Assembly: GCF_002112505.1 (NCBI RefSeq)
Contig: NZ_NEHW01000020.1
Location: 20,773 to 84,772, forward strand
Length of the DNA: 64,000 nt
Direction: 5' to 3'
DNA from: Pseudomonas sp. R28(2017)
GTDB taxonomy: Bacteria > Pseudomonadota > Gammaproteobacteria > Pseudomonadales > Pseudomonadaceae
In this document: positions 13,321 to 21,383 of the stretch, piece by piece
Position numbering within the stretch: position 1 is the first letter of the stretch
Layout: each line of letters starts with the position of its first letter
Translations under genes and position numbers: made by a program
The notes under the pieces: generated by a model
Database searches by the model: none
What the model was told of the DNA's origin: nothing
Seen by the model: the letters and a program-made list of their open reading frames with translations, nothing else

Positions 13321-14661
13321 ATGAGCAGAAAATACTTTGGTACCGACGGCATCCGTGGCCGTGTCGGCGAATACCCGATCACTCCGGACTTCATGCTGAA
13401 GCTGGGCTGGGCTGCAGGCATGGCCTTCCGCAAGCAGGGCAATTGCCGTGTGCTGGTGGGCAAGGACACGCGTATTTCCGGTTACATGTTCGAGTCCGCG
13501 CTCGAAGCCGGTTTGTCTGCAGCCGGTGCTGACGTGATGCTGCTCGGGCCGATGCCGACCCCGGCCATCGCTTACCTGACTCGCACCTTCCATGCCGAAG
13601 CGGGCATCGTCATCAGCGCCTCGCACAACCCGCACGATGACAACGGCATCAAGTTCTTCTCCGGGCAGGGCACCAAGCTGCCTGACGAAGTCGAGCTGAT
13701 GATCGAGGAATTGCTCGATCAGCCGATGACCGTGGTCGAGTCGAGCAAGCTGGGCAAGGTTTCCCGTATCAACGACGCGGCTGGCCGCTACATCGAGTTC
13801 TGCAAGAGCAGCGTACCAAGCAGCACCAGCTTCGAAGGCCTCAAGCTTGTTGTCGACTGTGCCCACGGCGCCACCTACAAGGTGGCCCCGAGCGTGTTCC
13901 GCGAACTCGGCGCCGACGTGACCGTGCTGCATGCGCAGCCCGACGGCCTGAACATCAACGAGGGTTGCGGCTCGACCCACATCGAATCGCTGCAGGCTGC
14001 CGTGCTGGTGGGCCATGCCGACCTGGGCATCGCCTTCGATGGCGATGGCGACCGGGTACTGATGGTCGACCACACCGGGGCCATCGTCGATGGCGACGAA
14101 TTGCTGTTCATCATCGCTCGCGACCTGCACGAGCGTGGCAAGCTGCAAGGCGGGGTGGTCGGCACGCTGATGAGCAACCTGGGCCTGGAGCTGGCGCTCA
14201 AGGACCTGGATATTCCGTTCGTGCGGGCCAAGGTCGGCGATCGCTACGTGATGGCCGAGCTGCTCGAGCGGGACTGGCTGCTGGGTGGCGAGAACTCCGG
14301 GCATGTGGTGTGCTGCAACCACACCACCACCGGTGATGCGATCATTGCCGCGCTGCAGGTGCTGATGGCGCTCAAGCGCCGCGGCGAGACCCTGGCACAG
14401 GCCCGTCAGGCCCTGCGCAAATGCCCTCAGGTATTGATCAACGTGCGCTTTGGCGCCAGCAAGGTCGATCCTCTGGAGCATCCGGCCGTCAAGGAAGCCA
14501 GCGCCAAGGTCACCGAGGCCATGGCGGGGCGCGGGCGTGTGCTGCTGCGCAAGTCCGGTACCGAGCCTTTGGTGCGGGTAATGGTCGAAGGTGACGACGA
14601 AAACCAGGTGCGTGGCCACGCCGAAGCCCTGGCCAAGCTGGTTGCGGAAGTTTGTGCCTGA
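13321..14661 (+). CDS. glmM: Phosphoglucosamine mutase
   Basis: A 446-residue enzyme converting glucosamine-6-phosphate to glucosamine-1-phosphate for UDP-GlcNAc, peptidoglycan and LPS synthesis. The phosphoserine loop is ISASHNPHDDNG, with the catalytic Ser at residue 101. The Mg-binding loop is AFDGDGDR (about residues 238-245), the sugar-binding loop GGENSGH and the phosphate-binding loop RKSGTEPLVRVM. The frame opens at 13279, but ATG 13321 (MSRKYFGTDGIRG) follows GGAG and matches the family start. It is part of the ftsH-folP-glmM-tpiA-secG run. Confidence 0.97.
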   Translation: MSRKYFGTDGIRGRVGEYPITPDFMLKLGWAAGMAFRKQGNCRVLVGKDTRISGYMFESALEAGLSAAGADVMLLGPMPTPAIAYLTRTFHAEAGIVISASHNPHDDNGIKFFSGQGTKLPDEVELMIEELLDQPMTVVESSKLGKVSRINDAAGRYIEFCKSSVPSSTSFEGLKLVVDCAHGATYKVAPSVFRELGADVTVLHAQPDGLNINEGCGSTHIESLQAAVLVGHADLGIAFDGDGDRVLMVDHTGAIVDGDELLFIIARDLHERGKLQGGVVGTLMSNLGLELALKDLDIPFVRAKVGDRYVMAELLERDWLLGGENSGHVVCCNHTTTGDAIIAALQVLMALKRRGETLAQARQALRKCPQVLINVRFGASKVDPLEHPAVKEASAKVTEAMAGRGRVLLRKSGTEPLVRVMVEGDDENQVRGHAEALAKLVAEVCA

Positions 14662-14674
14662 AAGAGGCTTGCCA

Positions 14675-14703
14675 GCGCAGATCGGGTTGGGTAAGATCTG
14701 CGC
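14675..14703 (+). terminator. Hairpin between glmM and tpiA
   Basis: Nine-base inverted arms (GCGCAGATC and GATCTGCGC) flank an 11-base loop just after glmM. No T-run follows, so it may be a weak terminator or a stability element rather than a full stop. Confidence 0.45.
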
Positions 14704-14727
14704 CCACTTTGACCGACGAGGTAAAGC

Positions 14728-15483
14728 ATGCGTCGCCCCATGGTAGCTGGTAACTGGAAGATGCACGGTACCCGCGCCAGCGTCGCTGAGCTGATCCTGG
14801 GCCTGGGCAATATGTCCGTGCCAAGCGGTGTTGAAGTCGCGGTGTTCCCCTCAGCGCTGTTCATCAACCAGGTGGTTGATGGGTTGCAAGGCAAGGGGAT
14901 CACTGTCGGAGCACAGAATTCTGCGGTAAAGCCCGAACAGGGCGCGCTGACCGGTGAAGTTGCGCCGAGTCAGTTGGTTGAAGCAGGTTGCAAGTTGGTC
15001 TTGATTGGCCATTCCGAACGTCGCCAGATCATCGGCGAAAGTGAAGAAGTGCTGAAAGATAAGTTTGCAGCCGCTCAACTTAGTGGTTTAATGCCGGTGC
15101 TCTGCGTAGGGGAAACTCTCGAAGAGCGTGAGGCAGGCAAGACACTCGAAGTTGTCGGGGGTCAACTAAGCAGTATCATCGACGCGTTCGGTGTTAAGGC
15201 TTTCGCCAATGCAGTAATTGCCTATGAGCCGGTTTGGGCCATTGGCACAGGTTTGACGGCTTCGCCTCAACAGGCTCAGGATGTGCATGCAGCCATCCGC
15301 GCTCAGTTGGCGGCCGAAGACGCCGAAGTTGCCGCAAACGTGCAGCTTCTCTACGGCGGCAGCGTGAAGGCGGCCAATGCGGCCGAACTGTTCGGCATGC
15401 CGGATATCGATGGGGGGCTCATTGGTGGAGCGTCCCTGAACGCAGACGAATTCGGTGCAATTTGTCGCGCCGCAGGAAACTGA
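14728..15483 (+). CDS. tpiA: Triosephosphate isomerase
   Basis: A 251-residue glycolytic TIM-barrel enzyme interconverting dihydroxyacetone phosphate and glyceraldehyde-3-phosphate. Catalytic residues are visible: Lys in GNWKMHG (about residue 11), His in LIGHSERR (about residue 95) and Glu in AYEPVWAIGTG (about residue 166). The phosphate-binding LLYGGSVKAANA is near the C terminus. Its codons use more A and T in third positions than the flanking ribosomal-cluster genes (for example the stretch around 14,880-15,200), and this continues into secG. secG starts 4 bp after the stop. Confidence 0.97.
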   Translation: MRRPMVAGNWKMHGTRASVAELILGLGNMSVPSGVEVAVFPSALFINQVVDGLQGKGITVGAQNSAVKPEQGALTGEVAPSQLVEAGCKLVLIGHSERRQIIGESEEVLKDKFAAAQLSGLMPVLCVGETLEEREAGKTLEVVGGQLSSIIDAFGVKAFANAVIAYEPVWAIGTGLTASPQQAQDVHAAIRAQLAAEDAEVAANVQLLYGGSVKAANAAELFGMPDIDGGLIGGASLNADEFGAICRAAGN

Positions 15484-15487
15484 ACAA

Positions 15488-15883
15488 ATGCTGGAAACAG
15501 TTATCGTTGTTTTTCATCTGTTGGCAGCGCTGTCGCTTGTAGTGCTGGTTCTGTTGCAACAGGGTAAGGGTGCGGAAGCAGGTGCATCTTTCGGCGCAGG
15601 TGCCTCAAACACTGTGTTCGGAAGCCAAGGTTCTGCTACCTTCCTGAGTAAATTAACTGCTATACTCGCTGCCACTTTCTTTTTGACAGCACTTGGGTTA
15701 GGATGCTTCGCGAAGCAACAAGCTCACCAGCTTAGCCAAGCAGGTCTTCCAGATCCAGCGGTGCTAGAAGTGAAAGAGCCGCAGAAACCGGCAGTTAATG
15801 ATGATGTACCGGTGCTCCAGGAACAGAAGAGCGACACCACCAGCAAAGGTGATGTACCTCCTCCGGCCGAAGAGCAGAAGTAA
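15488..15883 (+). CDS. secG: Preprotein translocase subunit SecG
   Basis: A 131-residue small subunit of the SecYEG protein-conducting channel in the inner membrane. It shows the SecG pattern: a first helix (about residues 3-23), the conserved cytoplasmic loop QQGKGAEAGASFGAGASNTVFGSQGSATFL, and a second helix (about residues 55-73). An extended Lys/Glu/Pro-rich tail ends in EEQK. ATG 15488 (MLETVIVV) is chosen over an upstream in-frame GTG/ATG inside tpiA because it gives the family N-terminus. tRNA-Leu follows 21 bp later, as in many gammaproteobacteria. Confidence 0.96.
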   Translation: MLETVIVVFHLLAALSLVVLVLLQQGKGAEAGASFGAGASNTVFGSQGSATFLSKLTAILAATFFLTALGLGCFAKQQAHQLSQAGLPDPAVLEVKEPQKPAVNDDVPVLQEQKSDTTSKGDVPPPAEEQK

Positions 15884-15904
15884 CGGGTTTCAAGTAGTAG
15901 TATT

Positions 15905-15990
15905 GCCGAGGTGGTGGAATTGGTAGACACGCAACCTTGAGGTGGTTGTGCCCATAGGGTGTAGGGGTTCGAGTCCCCTTCTCGGTACCA
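15905..15990 (+). tRNA. tRNA-Leu (GAG)
   Basis: An 86-nt type II tRNA with an encoded CCA end. The acceptor stem is GCCGAGG/TCTCGGT with a long variable arm (TGCCCATAGGGTGTA). The anticodon arm CAACC-TTGAGGT-GGTTG has GAG at positions 34-36 and the T arm is GGGG-TTCGAGT-CCCC. It closely resembles E. coli leuU, which also sits beside secG. Confidence 0.97.
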
Positions 15991-15999
15991 ATTGAAGCT

Positions 16000-16026
16000 T
16001 GAGAGCCCGCTTTAGCGGGCTTTCTT
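16000..16026 (+). terminator. Terminator after tRNA-Leu
   Basis: AGCCCGCT-TT-AGCGGGCT followed by TTCTT, 10 bp after the tRNA. This is a probable end of the secG-tRNA-Leu transcript. Confidence 0.75.
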
Positions 16027-16090
16027 GCAGGTGAAGGTTTGGGTTTGACCCTTAAGCAGGTTAAGTCTTATACTTTCGCCCCAGCTTTGT

Positions 16091-16167
<77 letters not shown>

Positions 16168-16177
16168 GCTTCAGCGG

Positions 16178-16200
16178 AGCCCCTTTTCAGGGGCTTTTTG
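16178..16200 (+). terminator. Hairpin after initiator tRNA
   Basis: AGCCCC-TTTTC-AGGGGCT followed by TTTTG starts 11 bp after the tRNA CCA end. It would release the tRNA or attenuate read-through into rimP. Confidence 0.75.
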
Positions 16201-16246
16201 CTAGCCGAACAATTTACGGCGTCGTTGTCCTACGGCGCTTTCAGGG

Positions 16247-16269
16247 ATGGGCGCTTCGCCCATTTTTTA
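16247..16269 (+). terminator. Second attenuator-like hairpin before rimP
   Basis: ATGGGCG-CTT-CGCCCAT runs into a six-T tract, ending about 30 bp before the rimP start. Two terminator-like hairpins in series between the initiator tRNA and rimP suggest that NusA-dependent read-through sets the expression of the operon; this is inference. Confidence 0.75.
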
Positions 16270-16297
16270 TTTGCACAGCATGCACGAGGGGGTTCAG

Positions 16298-16756
16298 GTG
16301 TCGAGCAAGCTAGAACAGTTGCAGGCCTTGTTGGCCCCGGTGGTCGAGGGTCTGGGCTATCAGTGCTGGGGGATCGAGTTCGTATCCCAGGGTAAGCATT
16401 CGGTACTGCGCATCTATATCGACAAGGAAGACGGCATCCTGGTGGACGACTGCGAAGCAGTCAGCCGTCAGGCCAGCGCGATCCTCGATGTGGAAGATCC
16501 GATCAGCAGCGAATATACCCTTGAGGTCTCCTCTCCAGGCATGGATCGCCCACTGTTCACTCTGGAACAGTTTGCCTCGCATGCCGGCGAACAAGTGAAG
16601 ATCAAGCTGCGTTCACCCTTCGAGGGTCGTCGTAACTTCCAGGGCCTTCTCCGCGGTGTGGAGGATCAGGACGTGGTGGTCCAGGTGGACAACCAGGAGT
16701 TCCTGCTGCCGATCGACTCGATCGACAAGGCCAATATTATTCCCAGTTTTGACTGA
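16298..16756 (+). CDS. rimP: Ribosome maturation factor RimP
   Basis: A 152-residue protein needed for 30S subunit assembly. Its N-terminal RimP/YlxS domain includes GYQCWGIEFVSQGKHSVLRIYID and the conserved VSRQASAILDVEDPI-SSEYTLEVSSPGMDRPL block. A C-terminal SH3-like barrel follows. GTG 16298 is chosen because GAGGGGG (16286-16292) sits five bases upstream; ATG 16280 would add six residues and overlap that Shine-Dalgarno. It is the first protein gene of the rimP-nusA-infB operon. Confidence 0.95.
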   Translation: MSSKLEQLQALLAPVVEGLGYQCWGIEFVSQGKHSVLRIYIDKEDGILVDDCEAVSRQASAILDVEDPISSEYTLEVSSPGMDRPLFTLEQFASHAGEQVKIKLRSPFEGRRNFQGLLRGVEDQDVVVQVDNQEFLLPIDSIDKANIIPSFD

Positions 16757-16815
16757 GACGTGCCGGGCCCGGCGGACTATCCGGGCCCAATGGCTTGCGC
16801 AAGGCGAGGCGTACG

Positions 16816-18297
16816 ATGAGCAAAGAAGTACTGCTGGTTGTTGAATCGGTATCCAACGAAAAAGGTGTACCGCCCGGCGTCATTTTCGAAGCGCTGGAAG
16901 TGGCCCTGGCTACTGCAACCAAAAAACGTTTTGAGGACGAAGTCGATCTGCGTGTGGAAATCAACCGCCACACCGGTAGCTATGAGACTTTCCGTCGCTG
17001 GACCGTGGTCGACGAGAACGACCTGGACGATCCGGCGATCGAAACCTGGCTGGACAAGATCAAGGACACTCACCCGGAAGCGAAAGTCGGTGACGTGATC
17101 GAAGAAAAGATCGAGTCCATCGAGTTCGGCCGTATCGCCGCGCAGACCGCCAAGCAGGTCATCGTGCAGAAGGTCCGTGAAGCCGAGCGCGCCCAGGTGG
17201 TCGACGCCTACCGCGAGCGGGTCAACGAGATCATCTCCGGCACCGTCAAGAAGGTCACCCGTGACAACGTCATCGTCGACCTGGGCAACAACGCTGAGGC
17301 CCTGCTGGCCCGCGAAGACATCATTCCACGTGAGACCTTCCGCGTCGGCGTGCGCCTGCGCGCGCTGCTCAAGGAAATTCGCACCGAGAACCGCGGCCCT
17401 CAGCTGATCCTCTCGCGCACCGCGCCGCAGATGCTGATCGAGCTGTTCCGCATCGAAGTGCCGGAAATCGCCGAAGGCCTCATCGAAGTCATGGCCGCCT
17501 CCCGTGATCCGGGATCGCGTGCCAAGATCGCCGTCCGCTCCAAGGACAAGCGCATCGACCCGCAAGGTGCCTGCATCGGCATGCGCGGTTCGCGCGTCCA
17601 GGCCGTATCCGGCGAGCTGGGTGGTGAGCGTGTGGATATCGTCCTGTGGGACGAGAACCCGGCGCAGTTCGTCATCAACGCCATGTCGCCGGCCGAAGTC
17701 GCGGCGATCATCGTTGATGAAGATGCCCATGCAATGGACATTGCCGTTGCCGAAGACAACCTGGCGCAAGCCATTGGCCGTGGTGGTCAGAACGTTCGCC
17801 TGGCCAGTCAGCTGACTGGCTGGACCCTGAACGTGATGACCGAGAAGGACATCCAGGCCAAGCAACAGGCTGAAACCGGCGACATCCTGCGCAATTTCAT
17901 CGATGAGCTGGAAGTCGACGAGGAGCTGGCCCAAGTGCTGGTCGACGAAGGCTTCACCAGCCTCGAAGAAATTGCCTACGTACCGTTGGAAGAAATGCTC
18001 AACATCGATGGCTTTGACGAAGATATCGTCAATGAGCTGCGCGCTCGTGCCAAGGACCGTTTGTTGACCAAGGCCATCGCTACCGAAGAAAAACTGGCAG
18101 ACGCCCATCCGTCCGACGACCTGCTCTCCCTCGAGGGCATGGACAAGGACCTGGCAGCGGAACTGGCGGTGCGCGGCGTGGTTAACCGCGAAGACCTGGC
18201 CGAGCAGTCGATTGACGACCTGCTCGACATCGACGGCATCGACGAAGAGCGTGCCGGCAAGTTGATCATGGCCGCCCGAGCCCACTGGTTCGAGTAA
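16816..18297 (+). CDS. nusA: Transcription termination/antitermination protein NusA
   Basis: A 493-residue RNA polymerase-binding factor controlling pausing, termination and rRNA antitermination. Domain order: N-terminal polymerase-binding domain (residues 1-125), S1 domain (about 130-200, GTVKKVTRDNVIVDLGNNAEALL), KH1 and KH2 (about 230-345, with GMRGSRVQAVSGELGGERVDI and AIGRGGQNVRLAS), and two C-terminal acidic helix-hairpin repeats (about 360-490). The frame starts at 16795, but ATG 16816 (MSKEVLLV) is the family start. infB lies 27 bp downstream. Confidence 0.98.
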   Translation: MSKEVLLVVESVSNEKGVPPGVIFEALEVALATATKKRFEDEVDLRVEINRHTGSYETFRRWTVVDENDLDDPAIETWLDKIKDTHPEAKVGDVIEEKIESIEFGRIAAQTAKQVIVQKVREAERAQVVDAYRERVNEIISGTVKKVTRDNVIVDLGNNAEALLAREDIIPRETFRVGVRLRALLKEIRTENRGPQLILSRTAPQMLIELFRIEVPEIAEGLIEVMAASRDPGSRAKIAVRSKDKRIDPQGACIGMRGSRVQAVSGELGGERVDIVLWDENPAQFVINAMSPAEVAAIIVDEDAHAMDIAVAEDNLAQAIGRGGQNVRLASQLTGWTLNVMTEKDIQAKQQAETGDILRNFIDELEVDEELAQVLVDEGFTSLEEIAYVPLEEMLNIDGFDEDIVNELRARAKDRLLTKAIATEEKLADAHPSDDLLSLEGMDKDLAAELAVRGVVNREDLAEQSIDDLLDIDGIDEERAGKLIMAARAHWFE

Positions 18298-18324
18298 TTA
18301 GGCGCGGCCTGAGGAGAGAAGTGC

Positions 18325-20865
18325 ATGACGCAAGTCACGGTGAAAGAACTGGCCCAAGAGGTCGAGGCACCGGTAGAGCGCCTGCTGCAGCAGATGCGTG
18401 AGGCAGGTCTGCCGCACACCGACGCCGGTCAGGTAGTGACCGACAATGAGAAGCAGACTCTGCTGACCCATTTGAAGAGCAGCCACAAGAGCAAGGCGGA
18501 AGAGCCGCGCAAGATTACCTTGCAGCGCAAGACCACCAGCACCCTGCGTGTCGCCGGTAGCAAGAGCATCAGCGTAGAAGTACGCAAGAAGAAAGTTTTC
18601 GTGCAGCGCAGCCCTGAAGAGATCCAGGCTGAGCAGAAGCGTGAGCTGGATGAGCGCCGCGCGGCTGAAAATGCCGCTCGCGACAAGGTCGAGGCCGAAG
18701 TTCGCCAGCGCAACGAAGAGCAGGCTCGCCGTCAGGCGGCCGACGCCGCTGCTGCAGCTCCAGCCCCGGCGCCTGCCGCCAAGGCCGAGCCAGCGCCTGC
18801 CCCGGCCCCGGTAGTCGCCGACGCGCCAGCGTCCGAAGACGCCGCAGCCCGTGCTGCCGAGCGCAAGAAGGACGAAGCCCGTCGCAACGAAGGCCGTACC
18901 CGTGACGAAGACCGTCGTGGTGGCGAGCGTCGTGGCGAAGCGCCGCGCGTTTCGATCAAGGTCAAGGTCAAGGAGAAGGAAAAGGCTCCGACGCCTCGTG
19001 CCGCTCCGCGCACCACCGACGAAGAGAGCGATGGCGCTCGTCGTGGCCGTGGTGGCAAGAGCAAGCTGAAGAAGCGTAACCAGCACGGCTTCCAGAACCC
19101 GACTGGCCCTGTCATTCGTGACGTGACCATCGGCGAGACCATCACCGTCTCCGAACTGGCCAACCAGATGTCCGTCAAGGGCGCCGAAGTGGTCAAGTTC
19201 ATGTTCAAGCTGGGTACCCCGGTCACCATCAACCAGGTGCTCGACCAGGAAACCGCTCAGCTGATCGCAGAAGAGCTGGGCCACAAGGTCACCCTGGTCA
19301 GCGATACCGCCCTGGAAGACTCCCTGGCCGAATCGCTGAAGTTCGAAGGCCAGACCGAGTCGCGCGCACCGGTGGTTACCGTCATGGGTCACGTTGACCA
19401 TGGCAAGACCTCGCTGCTCGACTACATCCGTCGTGCCAAGGTTGCCGCTGGCGAAGCCGGTGGTATTACCCAGCACATCGGTGCCTACCACGTGGAAACC
19501 GACCGCGGCATGGTCACCTTCCTCGACACCCCGGGCCACGCCGCGTTCACCGCGATGCGTGCACGTGGTGCCAAGGCCACCGACATCGTCATCCTGGTGG
19601 TGGCGGCGGACGACGGCGTGATGCCGCAGACCCGCGAAGCCGTTCAGCATGCCAAGGCAGCTGGCGTTCCGCTGGTGGTTGCAGTGAACAAGATCGACAA
19701 GCCGGGTGCCGACCTCGATCGCATCCGCAACGAACTGGCCGTCGAAGGCGTGACCTCCGAGGATTGGGGTGGTGACACTCCGTTCGTCAAGGTTTCGGCG
19801 AAGATGGGTACCGGTGTCGACGAGCTGCTCGAAGCCGTCCTGCTGCAAGCCGAGATCCTCGAGCTGACCGCCACCCCGACCGCTCCAGGCCGTGGCGTCG
19901 TGGTCGAATCGCGCCTGGACAAGGGCCGTGGCCCAGTGGCGACCATCCTGGTTCAGGACGGTACCCTGCGTCAGGGCGACATGGTCCTGTGCGGTTCCAA
20001 CTATGGCCGCGTGCGCGCCATGCTCGACGAGAACGGCAAGCCTGTGAAGGAAGCCGGCCCGTCGATCCCGGTCGAGATTCTTGGCCTGGACGGTACCCCG
20101 GAAGCCGGTGACGAGCTGTCCGTGGTTGCCGACGAGAAGAAGGCCCGCGAAGTTGCCCTGTTCCGTCAAGGCAAGTACCGCGAGGTCAAGCTGGCCCGTG
20201 CTCACGCCGGCAAGCTGGAAAACATCTTCGAGACCATGGGTCAGGAAGAGAAGAAGACCCTCAACATCGTCCTCAAGACCGACGTGCGTGGTTCCCTGGA
20301 AGCACTGCAGGGCTCGCTGGGCGGCCTGGGCAACGACGAAGTTCAGGTGCGCGTGATCGGTGGCGGCGTCGGTGGTATCACCGAAAGCGATGCCAACCTG
20401 GCGCTGGCTTCGAATGCAGTACTGTTCGGCTTCAACGTGCGTGCCGATGCCGGCGCGCGCAAGATCGTCGAGCAGGAAGGTCTGGATATGCGTTACTACA
20501 ACGTGATCTACGACATCATCGAAGACGTCAAGAAAGCCCTGACCGGCATGCTCGGCAGCGATGTTCGCGAGAACATCCTGGGTGTCGCCGAAGTCCGTGA
20601 CGTGTTCCGTTCGCCGAAGTTCGGCGCCATCGCTGGCTGTATGGTCATCGAAGGCACCGTGTACCGCAACCGTCCGATCCGCGTACTGCGCGAAGACGTT
20701 GTGATCTTCGAAGGCGAGCTGGAATCGCTGCGTCGCTTCAAGGACGACGCTTCCGAAGTGCGTTCGGGCATGGAGTGCGGTATTGGCGTCAAGAGCTACA
20801 ACGACGTCAAGGTCGGCGACAAGATCGAAGTCTTCGAGAAAGTCCAGGTTGCTCGTACCCTTTAA
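18325..20865 (+). CDS. infB: Translation initiation factor IF-2
   Basis: An 846-residue GTPase that brings fMet-tRNA to the 30S subunit. The N terminus has the IF2 N-terminal domain (MTQVTVKELAQEV), then a long charged, Ala/Pro/Lys/Arg-rich linker (about residues 90-260). A second IF2-N domain follows and then the G domain with G1 GHVDHGKTS (about residue 353), G3 DTPGHAAF and G4 NKID. Domains II-IV end with the fMet-binding C2 region (ECGIGVKSYNDVKVGD). ATG 18325 has GAGGAGAG upstream. It sits in the canonical nusA-infB-rbfA order. Confidence 0.98.
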   Translation: MTQVTVKELAQEVEAPVERLLQQMREAGLPHTDAGQVVTDNEKQTLLTHLKSSHKSKAEEPRKITLQRKTTSTLRVAGSKSISVEVRKKKVFVQRSPEEIQAEQKRELDERRAAENAARDKVEAEVRQRNEEQARRQAADAAAAAPAPAPAAKAEPAPAPAPVVADAPASEDAAARAAERKKDEARRNEGRTRDEDRRGGERRGEAPRVSIKVKVKEKEKAPTPRAAPRTTDEESDGARRGRGGKSKLKKRNQHGFQNPTGPVIRDVTIGETITVSELANQMSVKGAEVVKFMFKLGTPVTINQVLDQETAQLIAEELGHKVTLVSDTALEDSLAESLKFEGQTESRAPVVTVMGHVDHGKTSLLDYIRRAKVAAGEAGGITQHIGAYHVETDRGMVTFLDTPGHAAFTAMRARGAKATDIVILVVAADDGVMPQTREAVQHAKAAGVPLVVAVNKIDKPGADLDRIRNELAVEGVTSEDWGGDTPFVKVSAKMGTGVDELLEAVLLQAEILELTATPTAPGRGVVVESRLDKGRGPVATILVQDGTLRQGDMVLCGSNYGRVRAMLDENGKPVKEAGPSIPVEILGLDGTPEAGDELSVVADEKKAREVALFRQGKYREVKLARAHAGKLENIFETMGQEEKKTLNIVLKTDVRGSLEALQGSLGGLGNDEVQVRVIGGGVGGITESDANLALASNAVLFGFNVRADAGARKIVEQEGLDMRYYNVIYDIIEDVKKALTGMLGSDVRENILGVAEVRDVFRSPKFGAIAGCMVIEGTVYRNRPIRVLREDVVIFEGELESLRRFKDDASEVRSGMECGIGVKSYNDVKVGDKIEVFEKVQVARTL

Positions 20866-20922
20866 GGGTGAGCAGGGCGCCAGCCCCCGCCGCAGGGCGG
20901 TGGGCAGCGCCTCAGTAGGTAG

Positions 20923-20952
20923 CGCCCGGTCAGGCTTAAGCCTGACCGGGCG
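20923..20952 (+). repeat. Perfect 30-bp palindrome between infB and rbfA
   Basis: Arms CGCCCGGTCAGGCTT and AAGCCTGACCGGGCG are exact reverse complements around position 20937/20938, 58 bp after the infB stop and 30 bp before rbfA. As RNA this gives a very stable hairpin, followed by only TTTG. It could act as a terminator/attenuator or an RNase processing site that separates infB from rbfA-truB. Confidence 0.9.
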
Positions 20953-20981
20953 TTTGCCGCTTTAAGTTACAGGTAGCAAGA

Positions 20982-21380
20982 ATGGCCAAAGAATACAGCC
21001 GTACCCAACGTATCGGTGATCAGATGCAGCGAGAGCTGGCCGAACTGATCCGCCGTGAAGTCAAGGACCCACGCGTCGGTCTGGTCACCATCACCGCTGT
21101 GGATGTCAGCCGCGACCTGGGCCATGCCAAGGTTTTCATCACCGTCATGGGCGAAGAAACCCCGGACGCCGTGCAGCAGTCGCTCAAGGCCCTGAACAGC
21201 GCCGCCAGCTTCCTGCGCCTGCACCTGGGCCGCTCGATGCAGCTGCGCAGCGTGCCGCAGTTGCATTTCCACTTCGATGAAAGTGTCAGCCGCGGTGTCC
21301 ACCTGTCGGCGCTGATCGAGCGTGCAGTGGCCGAAGACCGCCTGCACAAGGATGCCGACGAGCCGGACGCCAAGGAGTAA
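20982..21380 (+). CDS. rbfA: 30S ribosome-binding factor RbfA
   Basis: A 132-residue KH-fold protein that binds immature 30S subunits and helps finish 16S rRNA maturation, including during cold shock. The start MAKEYSRTQRIGDQMQRELA and the LVTITAVDVSRDLGHAKVFI and RVHLRxxPxLHFxxDES-type segments (here LRSVPQLHFHFDESVSRG) are diagnostic. The AGGTAGC upstream is a modest ribosome-binding site. The truB start lies 3 bp after its stop. Confidence 0.97.
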   Translation: MAKEYSRTQRIGDQMQRELAELIRREVKDPRVGLVTITAVDVSRDLGHAKVFITVMGEETPDAVQQSLKALNSAASFLRLHLGRSMQLRSVPQLHFHFDESVSRGVHLSALIERAVAEDRLHKDADEPDAKE

Positions 21381-21383
21381 GCG

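Noticed and set aside
14728..15990. Horizontal transfer of tpiA-secG suggested by lower GC
   Set aside because: Both genes sit in their conserved gammaproteobacterial position beside tRNA-Leu, with no mobile-element traces or target duplications.
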